NCBI GenBank assembly: GCA_018224485.1
Contig: JAGTVE010000175.1
Coordinates: forward strand, 1 to 6,086
Source of the DNA: Thioalkalivibrio sp.
Lineage (GTDB): Bacteria; Pseudomonadota; Gammaproteobacteria; Ectothiorhodospirales; Ectothiorhodospiraceae
Direction of reading: 5' to 3'
DNA: 6,086 nucleotides
Of this stretch, positions 1 to 6,086 are shown in pieces (position 1 is the first letter of the stretch; every line of letters begins with the position of its first letter). Under the pieces are notes generated by a model, which worked only from the letters and a program-made list of their open reading frames with translations, ran no database searches and was not told where the DNA came from. The translations under genes were made by a program, and so were the position numbers.

Positions 1-3000
1 CGTCCCGGCCGGTTTCGTCGCGGTTCTGCGCCCGCGCCGTTGGGGCCATATCCCGGATGTGCAGGTCCATCTGCGGGTAGGCGATCTCGATTCCCTTCTG
101 GCGGAACTCCTTGATGATCCTCTGATGGAGTTCGCTGGTCGTGGCCAGACGGTCCTTGAGCTGGCTCACGTAGACGCGGAGTTCGAAGCCCAGCGAATTG
201 TCCCCGAAACTCAGGAACAAGACGCTGGGGGCCGGGTCCTTCAGGGCCGCCGGATGATTCTCGGCAATCGACCGCAGCGTCTCGATCACCTCGTCGACGT
301 CGGCGTTGTAACTCACGCCGATCGGGATCACGATGCGCGTGGTGGTGTCCGAGAGCGTCCAGTTGATCAGCCGTTCGGTGATGAAGTTCTTGTTCGGCAC
401 CACGATCTCCCGGTTGTCCCAGTCCACGATGGTGGTTGCGCGGGTGCGGATCCGGGTGACCGTGCCGCTGTACTCGCCGATGGTGATGGTGTCGCCGATG
501 CGCACCGGGCGTTCGAAGAGCATGATGATGCCGGACACGAAGTTCGCCACCACCTCCTGCAGGCCGAAGCCGAGCCCCAGCGTCAGGGCCGCGACCATCC
601 ACTGCAGTTCGGCCCAGCGCAGGCCCAGCAGCGAAAAGACGCTGATCACTGCGATCACCGCCAGCGCGTAGCGCAGCAGGGTGGTCACCGTGTAGCGGCC
701 GGCGGCGTCCATCCGGGTGCTTCGCGAGAGCAGGATCTCCACCAGGCCCGGCAGGTTGCGCGCGGCCAGGGTGAACAGCACGCCCAGGAAGATCGCGAGC
801 AGGAAGTCCTGAAGGCTTACCCGGCTCAGGATCTCGGTCTCGCCGGTCTCGCCGGTCACGATGGTGCGTGACCACAGGGTTACGCTGTCCAGCCACGTGA
901 GCGCTGGCAGCAACTCCGACCAGACCCAGAACAGGCTGAGCACGAGCGTGGCGCCGGCAGTCACCCGCAACAGGGTGCGGGTCTGCTGGTTGATGTTCTC
1001 GATGCTCAGGTGCGGCTCCGGTATCTCCACCGGAATCCCTTCGCCCTTGGTCAGGCCGGTCTGTGCCGCTGCCGCCTTCGCGCGCTGCTCGCGCATGCGC
1101 CGGATCACCAGCCGCGTCTCGCTCAGGACCAGTGCCCGGGCGGCCAGGCTGTAGCCAAGCCAGACACCGGCCACCACGATCACGGTGTTGATGGTGTGTG
1201 CGAGCAGGGCGCCCACGGTCAGCAGATAGCCCGCCAGGGTCAGCGCGCCCAGGACCACGGAATAGGCCACCAGTGCCAGCCGGATGAACCGGCGCCTGCG
1301 CCCCCACCCCGGGTTGTCTTCGGCATGCTGCCATGGCGCGAGCATGCGCCAGGCAAGGATCCCGGTCACGACCACCGACGCGAGCAGGGCGATACGCCCG
1401 AAGACATCGGCGACGAGATCGCTGGGGTGTCCGAGGCTCAGTGCGAGGAACGCGATCAGCAGCAGCTGGGTGGGCAGGTACCACGTCAGGTGACGCCGCA
1501 GCCGACGCACCATCTGCGGATTCCAGGCCAAATGCGCGGTCCCGACCCCGTTCCTCCCGGTGAACAACAGGGAGAGGTGGCCGACCAGCCACCACAGCGC
1601 GATGCTGAAGAGCAGGAGCACGAGGATCTCGACCCCTGGCCCGATGTCTTCGAGCCGTTCGAGCCTGAATGCGGTGGAGGCCAGCAGCACCGGCACGGGA
1701 AGCGCCCGCAGCAGGCTCCAGCCGATCGCCTGGAAGGTCAGGCCGATGCGGTCGGTGAATCGGTGCGTGGTCATTTCCGCCAGGCGTGCGAGATGCCGCG
1801 GCGTACCGCGGGCCCAGGCCAGCAGCAGGCCCGCGATCAGCAGCGTGAGCAACGATCCCGCCGGGTACCCGATGGTCACCTGGACCAGCGCACCCTGGAT
1901 CTCCCGCCACGATGCGGGATCCAGCAGGGCTATCAGCGCGGCGGGGAGACGCATCGACCACTCCACCCCGACCGGAGGGTGACTGGGCCACCAGAGCAGG
2001 GCCTCGCGCAGCAGCTGCGACAGTTCCTCGATCTGCAGTACCGCTGAGCGCAGCCGCACCTCGGTCAACTGCAGCTGTTCGGTCAACATCGCGTCGGCCT
2101 GGAGCTGCATCTCGATCACCTCGCCCTGGAGGCGCCGGAGTTCGGCAGCCGCACGGTCCTCGGCGAAACCCGCGGGCGCCGGTGGCAGGGTACGCAGCTC
2201 GTCCCGAAGGGTGATGTCCCGCAGGCGGGACTGTGCCAATTCCCGCTCGATGTCGCGGAGTGTGTAGCGCAGGTCCAGCAAACCCCGCAGACGTCGCTCC
2301 TCCTCGATCAGCAGCCCTCCGAGGACATCGGTCAGGCCCCCGATCTCGAGGCGCTCGCGCACGCTGTCCAGGGTCTGGCCCAGGTCGGTCTCGATCCGGG
2401 TATAGCGTTCGCGCTCGGCCTGCAGTTCGCGGATCCGTGCCTGCGTCGCGGCGACCCGGTCGATGCGGTGCAGGAGGGACTGGATCTCGGGCGCGAAGCG
2501 CACTGCGGCCTCGGGCTCGCGCTCGGTCAGGTTGCGGAGGTCATCGCGCAGTGCGCGCAGCTCCTCGCCGGTCCGCTCTTCCAGCTCCTCGGCAAGCTGC
2601 CGGAGACGCTGGTCGAGCCAGCGCTGTTCGGCATCCAGAACGCGGAGTTCCAGGCCGAGCAGCTCGACCCGGGGGGGCAGCACCTCTGCGTCGAGCTGCG
2701 CCGCGATGATGCGGGCGTCCGCGCGGCGGTCCCGGGCAAGTTCCCAGGCGGCGAAGGCATCGGCAAGCGTCGGGCCCTGCAGCGGACCCCAGGTCTCCGC
2801 CACGGCCTCTTCCGTCCGCTGCCGGCGCAACCCCTCGAGTGTCTCGGGCTGGGTTCGCGCCTGGGCCTCCAGACGTTCGAGCAGCTGCTGCTTCTGTTCC
2901 CGTTCCAACGCGAGTTGGGTACGCCGCCGCTCCAGTGCCGCGATTTCCTCCTCGATCCGGCCAGGCGTCCGACCCCCCACAGCCGCCGGAGCGGGTGATG

Positions 3001-3427
3001 CATCCAGGATCCCGCTCAGGCGCCGCTCGGCCTCGTTCAGCCGTTGCTGCGCGGCCGCCGCGAGTTGCGCACGGTCCAGTGCGCCGCTCAGCCGTTCGGC
3101 GCCGGCCTGCTCGTTTTCCAGCGCCGAGCGCCACAGCGCGTTCTCCGCCGCATTGTCCGTGGTGGCCGCTGCCCGTTCGGCAAGACGGTCGGCTGGACTC
3201 GCCTCCAGCCAGGCCTCGGCGGGTCCAATATCGATCGCCTCGACCATGGGCACCAGCCGCTGGCGTGCCTCGCGCAGCGCGGCGCGGAGTTCAACCAGGT
3301 GCTGTGTGGTGAGTTCCGGGGCCTTGTCGCCGTGGCCCTCGCGCTCCTGCGCGGGCAGCAGGGCGCTCCAGGTCAGCAGGATGACCAGCAGGAGCACCGG
3401 GGTGAGGACGATCGGGGGTGGACGCAT
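1..3427 (-). CDS. Large MscK/MscM (KefA)-type mechanosensitive channel, 3' end off window
   Basis: This is an inner-membrane channel of the MscS superfamily, in the large MscK/MscM class with a periplasmic coiled-coil domain. Such channels release solutes when membrane tension rises on osmotic downshock. One uninterrupted frame gives 1142 residues, against about 1100-1120 for E. coli MscK and MscM. Order: signal peptide (1-26, hydrophobic core 6-24, likely cut after A26); charged Leu/Glu/Arg/Gln-rich coiled coil (about 30-480); a WWPSHPP motif of the family; then about eleven hydrophobic segments between 522 and 971. The pore helix reads LGLGFGLQEVVANFVSG (950-966), followed by FERPVRIGD (971-979), a beta domain with VPNKNFITERLINW, and a C-terminal domain ending YPQMDLHIR (1117-1125). 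The polar tail to 1142 suggests that only a few residues are missing. The ATG at 3427 is the only ATG or GTG between the upstream in-frame stop and the signal peptide, but it has no clear Shine-Dalgarno sequence. The family is certain; orthology to K+-regulated MscK rather than MscM is not settled, so no symbol is given. Confidence 0.95.
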   Translation of the reverse strand, partial: MRPPPIVLTPVLLLVILLTWSALLPAQEREGHGDKAPELTTQHLVELRAALREARQRLVPMVEAIDIGPAEAWLEASPADRLAERAAATTDNAAENALWRSALENEQAGAERLSGALDRAQLAAAAQQRLNEAERRLSGILDASPAPAAVGGRTPGRIEEEIAALERRRTQLALEREQKQQLLERLEAQARTQPETLEGLRRQRTEEAVAETWGPLQGPTLADAFAAWELARDRRADARIIAAQLDAEVLPPRVELLGLELRVLDAEQRWLDQRLRQLAEELEERTGEELRALRDDLRNLTEREPEAAVRFAPEIQSLLHRIDRVAATQARIRELQAERERYTRIETDLGQTLDSVRERLEIGGLTDVLGGLLIEEERRLRGLLDLRYTLRDIERELAQSRLRDITLRDELRTLPPAPAGFAEDRAAAELRRLQGEVIEMQLQADAMLTEQLQLTEVRLRSAVLQIEELSQLLREALLWWPSHPPVGVEWSMRLPAALIALLDPASWREIQGALVQVTIGYPAGSLLTLLIAGLLLAWARGTPRHLARLAEMTTHRFTDRIGLTFQAIGWSLLRALPVPVLLASTAFRLERLEDIGPGVEILVLLLFSIALWWLVGHLSLLFTGRNGVGTAHLAWNPQMVRRLRRHLTWYLPTQLLLIAFLALSLGHPSDLVADVFGRIALLASVVVTGILAWRMLAPWQHAEDNPGWGRRRRFIRLALVAYSVVLGALTLAGYLLTVGALLAHTINTVIVVAGVWLGYSLAARALVLSETRLVIRRMREQRAKAAAAQTGLTKGEGIPVEIPEPHLSIENINQQTRTLLRVTAGATLVLSLFWVWSELLPALTWLDSVTLWSRTIVTGETGETEILSRVSLQDFLLAIFLGVLFTLAARNLPGLVEILLSRSTRMDAAGRYTVTTLLRYALAVIAVISVFSLLGLRWAELQWMVAALTLGLGFGLQEVVANFVSGIIMLFERPVRIGDTITIGEYSGTVTRIRTRATTIVDWDNREIVVPNKNFITERLINWTLSDTTTRIVIPIGVSYNADVDEVIETLRSIAENHPAALKDPAPSVLFLSFGDNSLGFELRVYVSQLKDRLATTSELHQRIIKEFRQKGIEIAYPQMDLHIRDMAPTARAQNRDETGRD
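835..857. repeat. 9-bp tandem repeat (about 2.5 copies) inside the channel gene
   Basis: On the plus strand the unit GGTCTCGCC occurs at 836-844 and 845-853, followed by a partial copy. On the coding strand it gives T-G-E-T-G-E-T-E (residues 858-865), in the hydrophilic loop between the hydrophobic segments at about 817-840 and 867-890. The unit length keeps the frame, so copy-number change would lengthen or shorten the loop without truncating the channel. Confidence 0.6.
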
Positions 3428-3459
3428 GCGCAGGGTCGAAGGGAGCCAGTCGATGCCCC

Positions 3460-3465
3460 ATTATG
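3460..3465 (-). promoter_or_regulatory. Possible -10 box upstream of the mechanosensitive channel gene
   Basis: CATAAT on the minus strand (five of six consensus bases) lies 32 bases before the channel start codon, in the 79-bp gap after the DUF192 gene. No good -35 hexamer stands at the right distance. The gap (3428-3506) contains no evident hairpin followed by a T run, so read-through from the DUF192 gene is equally possible. Confidence 0.2.
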
Positions 3466-3506
3466 ACAGGATCACCGCGCGGCTCTCGCCACCGTATGTT
3501 GGATCT

Positions 3507-4034
3507 TCAGTCGATGCGCCCGTCCGGCGTTTCCAGCACCGCCTCCAGCCCGTCGATGCGCATGCCCGGTGCGATGTCGTGGCGCTCGAACCAGCCGCGG
3601 TTCACCTCCAGCGCATAGCGCACCGGGCCCTCGGAGGTATGCACATCGCGGGCGTGGGGCTCCATGTGGGCAATGTTCCGGATCCGGTAATCGCCGTCGA
3701 CGAAGGCCACCGACAGGGGAATCAGGGTGTTCTGCATCCACATGCCGACGACCTGATCACCCGGCCAGACGAAGAGCATGCCGTGTCCGTCGGGCAGGTG
3801 CTCGCGGAACATCAGGCCGCGGGACATTGCCTCGGGGGTGGCGGCGATCTCCACCGTCAGGATCCGGTCGGCGATTGGCAGTTCCCGGACCGGCAGGCCC
3901 TGCGCGGCCGCGGTCGCGGCCAGCAGCCAGAGCAGCGCGGCCAGCGCGAGCGCCGGAGTGGGAGTAAGGCCCTTGCCGGCGCCGCGGGGTCGTCGCGACC
4001 GGCACAGGAATGTACCCGCCAGCGATCGCGGCAT
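3507..4034 (-). CDS. Exported DUF192 (UPF0127) family protein
   Basis: This is a 175-residue protein with an N-terminal export signal and one DUF192 domain. The biochemical role of the family is not established, so none is assigned. The first 21 residues are basic, followed by a hydrophobic Ala/Leu core (about 28-43) and a typical signal peptidase I site in TAAAQ, so the mature protein should be periplasmic. The domain covers about residues 52-165 and shows the family hallmarks RGLMFRE, HGMLFVW, MWMQNTLIPLSVAFVD and YALEVNRGWFERHDI. I chose the ATG at 4034 because it overlaps the TGA of the upstream HMA gene as TGATG, which suggests translational coupling; a GTG directly before it (4037) would add one residue. 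GGGAG lies only a few bases upstream, inside the HMA stop region. The basic n-region is long for a signal peptide, but no later ATG, GTG or TTG is available before the hydrophobic core. The stop TGA lies 79 bp before the channel gene. Confidence 0.92.
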   Translation of the reverse strand: MPRSLAGTFLCRSRRPRGAGKGLTPTPALALAALLWLLAATAAAQGLPVRELPIADRILTVEIAATPEAMSRGLMFREHLPDGHGMLFVWPGDQVVGMWMQNTLIPLSVAFVDGDYRIRNIAHMEPHARDVHTSEGPVRYALEVNRGWFERHDIAPGMRIDGLEAVLETPDGRID

Positions 4035-4306
4035 CACTCCCGGTCCATGCGGCCGACCGCGCAGCTGACGAAGGAACGTGCCTTTGCGCCGGCGGACTTC
4101 AGGCCCTGCACCGAGCCGGTCGCCGGGTAGCCCATCGAGGCGAGCTTGTGCATGATTTCGTCGCGCCGTTCGTCCGCAGCCTCGACGTCAACCACGCCTC
4201 CCTCGATGTCCACCTCCACGGCGTCGACACCCTCCAGCGCCGTGAGACCCTTGCGAATGCTGCCCGCGCAGCCGCCGCACTTGATGTTTTCCACTTCGAT
4301 GCGCAT
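4034..4306 (-). CDS. Heavy-metal-associated (HMA) domain protein, CopZ-like
   Basis: This is a small cytosolic metal-binding protein of 90 residues. Residues 1-65 form an HMA ferredoxin-like fold, with the beta strand MRIEVENIK running into the metal loop C10-G-G-C13, then a helix (about 14-24), a GVDAVEVDIEGGVVDVEA hairpin, and a second helix ending at MGYPATG. The CxxC pair in this position binds Cu(I) or another soft metal in copper chaperones and P-type ATPase N-termini. The usual GMxC lead-in is replaced by NIKC, so the metal is not certain. Residues 66-90 extend beyond a minimal HMA domain and carry a third cysteine, C82, in SFVSCAVGRM. There is no signal peptide. A strong Shine-Dalgarno (GGGAGGA, 4317-4311) sits 4 bases before the ATG and fixes the start. 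The stop overlaps the start of the DUF192 gene, so the two form an operon. No metal-transport ATPase or regulator is visible in the window. Confidence 0.9.
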   Translation of the reverse strand: MRIEVENIKCGGCAGSIRKGLTALEGVDAVEVDIEGGVVDVEAADERRDEIMHKLASMGYPATGSVQGLKSAGAKARSFVSCAVGRMDRE

Positions 4307-4310
4307 CGAA

Positions 4311-4317
4311 TCCTCCC
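4311..4317 (-). promoter_or_regulatory. Ribosome binding site of the HMA gene
   Basis: Read on the minus strand, GGGAGGA stands 4 bases before the ATG at 4306. It is the strongest Shine-Dalgarno sequence in the window and supports good translation of the first gene of the leftward operon. Confidence 0.75.
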
Positions 4318-4329
4318 GGGTTTCGCCAC

Positions 4330-4335
4330 ATTAAA
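4330..4335 (-). promoter_or_regulatory. Candidate -10 box for the HMA-DUF192 operon
   Basis: TTTAAT on the minus strand matches the -10 consensus at five of six bases. No convincing -35 hexamer is found at 16-19 bp spacing, so the promoter would be weak or activator-dependent. The start point would fall near 4323, leaving only a few bases before the ribosome binding site. A second weak possibility is TTGAAC (4374-4369 on the minus strand) with AATCAT 16 bp later. Either would overlap the ilvD promoter region. Confidence 0.22.
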
Positions 4336-4336
4336 G

Positions 4337-4349
4337 ATACTGCAGGTAT
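4337..4349. repeat. Short inverted repeat ATAC-N5-GTAT in the divergent intergenic region
   Basis: ATAC (4337-4340) and GTAT (4346-4349) form a perfect 4-bp inverted repeat around TGCAG. It overlaps the proposed ilvD -10 box and lies just upstream of the candidate minus-strand -10. The placement suits an operator for a dimeric regulator acting on one or both genes. A repeat this short can arise by chance, and I do not recognise the regulator. Confidence 0.3.
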
Positions 4350-4373
4350 GATTCCACGTCTTACGAAATGTTC

Positions 4374-4379
4374 AAGGGA
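4374..4379 (+). promoter_or_regulatory. Ribosome binding site of ilvD
   Basis: AAGGGA lies 7 bases before the ATG at 4387. It decides the start, because the earlier ATG at 4368 lies upstream of this site, is out of frame with IlvD and has no comparable purine-rich sequence before it. The resulting N-terminus matches E. coli-type IlvD from its first residue. Confidence 0.75.
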
Positions 4380-4386
4380 TCACCGC

Positions 4387-6086
4387 ATGCCCCAGTATCG
4401 TTCACGCACCACGACCCATGGCCGCAACATGGCCGGCGCCCGCGCGCTCTGGCGCGCAACCGGGATGAAGGACGGCGACTTCGGCAAGCCGATCATCGCG
4501 GTCGCCAACTCCTTCACCCAGTTCGTGCCGGGCCATGTGCACCTGAAGGACCTCGGGCAGCTGGTCGCGCGCGAGATCGAGAAGGCCGGCGGGGTCGCCA
4601 AGGAGTTCAATACCATCGCGGTGGATGACGGCATCGCGATGGGGCATGGCGGCATGCTCTACTCGCTGCCTTCGCGGGAGATCATCGCCGACAGCGTCGA
4701 GTATATGGTCAATGCCCACTGCGCGGACGCGCTGGTCTGCATCTCGAACTGCGACAAGATCACGCCCGGCATGCTGATGGCCGCGATGCGCCTGAACATT
4801 CCCGCGGTGTTCGTCTCGGGTGGCCCGATGGAGGCCGGAAAGGTCCAGCGCAATGACACCGTGGTCCACCTCGACCTGGTGGATGCAATGGTGGTCGCGG
4901 CCAACCCGAACGAGAGCGACGAGGCGGTGTATGAGTACGAGCGCTCGGCCTGCCCGACCTGCGGGTCCTGCTCCGGCATGTTCACCGCGAACTCGATGAA
5001 CTGCCTCACCGAGGCGCTGGGCCTGTCGCTGCCGGGCAACGGGTCCCTGCTCGCGACCCACGCGGGTCGCAGGGAGCTCTTCCTGGAGGCCGGGCGGCTG
5101 ATCGTCGAACTGGCCCGCCGTCACTATGAGCAGGACGATGCCTCGGTGCTGCCGCGCGCGATCGCGAGCTTCGATGCCTTCGAGAACGCAATGAGCCTTG
5201 ACATCGCGATGGGCGGATCGACCAACACCGTGCTGCACCTGCTCGCCGCGGCCCAGGAGGGCGAGGTGGACTTCACGATGGCCGACATCGACCGCCTTTC
5301 GCGTAGCGTGCCGAACATCTGCAAGGTCGCGCCCGCGACGCAGAAGTACCACATGGAGGATGTGCACCGCGCCGGCGGCGTGATCGGCATCCTCGGCGAG
5401 CTGGACCGCGGCGGGCTGATCCACCGCGACGCGGCCACCGTGCACAGCCCCTCCCTGGCCGCGGCGCTGGACCGCTGGGATGTGGTGCGGGCCGAGGCCG
5501 CGGAGGCGCGCGCGCGCTACCTCGCGGCCCCGGGCGGCATCCCGACCCAGGTGGCCTTCTCGCAGGACGCGATGTGGGACGATCTAGACCTCGACCGCGC
5601 GAACGGCTGCATCCGGGATATCGACCACGCCTACTCGCGCGACGGCGGCCTGGCGGTGCTCTACGGCAACATCGCGCCGGAGGGCTGCATCGTGAAGACC
5701 GCGGGCATCGACGAGAGCATGTTCGATACCGAACAGCTGCGTTACACGACCAGCGTGCCCACCTCCACGATCCGCGTGTTTTCCGGGCCTGCCCGGATCT
5801 TCGAGAGCCAGGACGCGGCGGTCGAGGCGATCCTCGCCGACCGCATCCAGCCCGGCGACGCGGTGCTGATCCGCTACGAGGGCCCGAAGGGCGGGCCGGG
5901 CATGCAGGAGATGCTCTATCCCACCAGCTACCTGAAGTCCAAGGGGCTGGGCAAGGACTGCGCGCTGATCACCGACGGGCGCTTCTCGGGCGGCACCTCC
6001 GGTCTGTCCATCGGCCACATCTCTCCGGAGGCCGCGGAGGGTGGCGCGATCGGCCTGGTGGAGGAAGGCGACACCATCGAGATCGA
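4387..6086 (+). CDS. ilvD: Dihydroxy-acid dehydratase IlvD, 3' end off window
   Basis: IlvD is a cytosolic Fe-S enzyme (EC 4.2.1.9). It dehydrates 2,3-dihydroxy-3-methylbutanoate and 2,3-dihydroxy-3-methylpentanoate to the 2-oxo acids that precede valine and isoleucine; the valine branch also feeds leucine and pantothenate. The 566 visible residues align with the E. coli-type enzyme (about 616 residues) from MPQYRSRTTTHGRNMAGARA onward; roughly the last 60-70 residues are missing. Visible are D81 (Mg2+ site), SNCDKITPG with cluster ligand C122, D123 and K124 (the carboxylated lysine of the family), CPTCGSCSG with C195, MGGSTNT, GPKGGPGMQEM with E508, and the second family signature LITDGRFSGGTSG with S534, the proposed base. 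Relative to recalled E. coli numbering (E491, S517) the last two are shifted by 17, because of an insertion at about 446-463. The start ATG is preceded by AAGGGA at 4374-4379; the ATG at 4368 is out of frame. No neighbouring ilv genes are seen. Confidence 0.98.
   Translation, partial: MPQYRSRTTTHGRNMAGARALWRATGMKDGDFGKPIIAVANSFTQFVPGHVHLKDLGQLVAREIEKAGGVAKEFNTIAVDDGIAMGHGGMLYSLPSREIIADSVEYMVNAHCADALVCISNCDKITPGMLMAAMRLNIPAVFVSGGPMEAGKVQRNDTVVHLDLVDAMVVAANPNESDEAVYEYERSACPTCGSCSGMFTANSMNCLTEALGLSLPGNGSLLATHAGRRELFLEAGRLIVELARRHYEQDDASVLPRAIASFDAFENAMSLDIAMGGSTNTVLHLLAAAQEGEVDFTMADIDRLSRSVPNICKVAPATQKYHMEDVHRAGGVIGILGELDRGGLIHRDAATVHSPSLAAALDRWDVVRAEAAEARARYLAAPGGIPTQVAFSQDAMWDDLDLDRANGCIRDIDHAYSRDGGLAVLYGNIAPEGCIVKTAGIDESMFDTEQLRYTTSVPTSTIRVFSGPARIFESQDAAVEAILADRIQPGDAVLIRYEGPKGGPGMQEMLYPTSYLKSKGLGKDCALITDGRFSGGTSGLSIGHISPEAAEGGAIGLVEEGDTIEI

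Larger units (their letters stand above)
4323..4352 (+). promoter_or_regulatory. Candidate sigma-70 promoter for ilvD
   Basis: A -10-like TATGAT (4347-4352, five of six consensus bases) lies 18 bp after a weak -35-like TCGCCA (4323-4328, four of six). Transcription would start near 4359, giving a leader of about 28 bases that contains the ribosome binding site. The region is clearly more AT-rich than the flanking genes. The leader looks too short for a classical leader-peptide attenuator. Assignment is by eye only. Confidence 0.4.

Noticed and set aside
59..2047. Plus-strand open frames at 59-871 and 1010-2047 opposite the channel gene.
   Set aside because: The products are rich in Gln, His, Arg, Asp and Gly with no domain, as expected of the reverse of a membrane-protein gene. 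The minus strand holds the conserved pore helix here.
2671..2677. A run of seven G (C7 on the coding strand) in the channel gene, a possible phase-variation tract.
   Set aside because: Seven bases is short for contingency loci, the frame is intact through it, and runs of this length are common in GC-rich coding DNA.
3428..3506. A possible transcription terminator between the DUF192 and channel genes.
   Set aside because: I found no stable GC-rich hairpin followed by a T run on the minus strand.
3960..4034. SRRPRG in the N-terminus of the DUF192 protein, resembling a twin-arginine export motif.
   Set aside because: The hydrophobic positions after the arginine pair of the consensus are absent (P-R-G instead of x-F-L) and several basic and Gly residues follow, so a general Sec-type signal is more likely.
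2463..4130. A long plus-strand open frame (555 codons) antisense to the channel and DUF192 genes, continuing across the gap between them.
   Set aside because: Its product is low-complexity Arg/Ser/Ala-rich with no recognisable domain. The opposite strand carries clear MscS and DUF192 motifs. Long antisense frames are expected in DNA this GC-rich, where stop codons are rare.
4368..4628. A plus-strand open frame starting at the ATG at 4368, overlapping the start of ilvD.
   Set aside because: It is in a different frame from IlvD, has no ribosome binding site of its own, and gives a protein with no recognisable domain.
4402..5445. A 347-codon minus-strand open frame opposite ilvD.
   Set aside because: It is His/Arg/Val-rich with no family motif and is fully antisense to the strongly conserved IlvD sequence.

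Overview
The window looks like ordinary chromosomal DNA from a high-GC proteobacterium. GC is roughly two thirds by eye, with strong G/C preference at third codon positions. The dihydroxy-acid dehydratase follows the E. coli-type protein closely from residue 1, which points to a gammaproteobacterium. A GC-rich lineage such as the Ectothiorhodospiraceae is a guess from composition and gene style, not something the sequence proves. I see no mobile element, CRISPR array, tRNA, rRNA or prophage signal.

Layout: three genes lie on the minus strand and one on the plus strand, diverging from an 80-bp intergenic region (4307-4386). Leftwards, in order of transcription: (1) a 90-residue heavy-metal-associated (HMA) domain protein with a CxxC metal site (4306-4034); (2) an exported DUF192 protein (4034-3507), whose start overlaps the HMA stop by one base (TGATG); (3) after a 79-bp gap, a very large mechanosensitive channel of the MscK/MscM (KefA) type, which runs off the left edge (3427-1) with 1142 residues visible. 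Rightwards: ilvD (4387 to beyond the right edge), encoding dihydroxy-acid dehydratase of valine/isoleucine synthesis, with 566 residues visible.

How they may work together: HMA and DUF192 are almost certainly co-transcribed and probably translationally coupled. The channel may share their transcript or use its own weak promoter in the 79-bp gap. ilvD is a housekeeping biosynthetic gene with its own promoter candidate. One speculative link is that dehydratase Fe-S clusters such as that of IlvD are known targets of copper toxicity, and a putative copper-binding protein is transcribed from the same intergenic region.

Points worth a second look are modest: a 17-residue insertion in IlvD relative to the E. 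coli enzyme, a C-terminal tail with an extra cysteine on the HMA protein, and an inverted repeat overlapping the proposed ilvD -10 box. Nothing here looks like a wholly new system.
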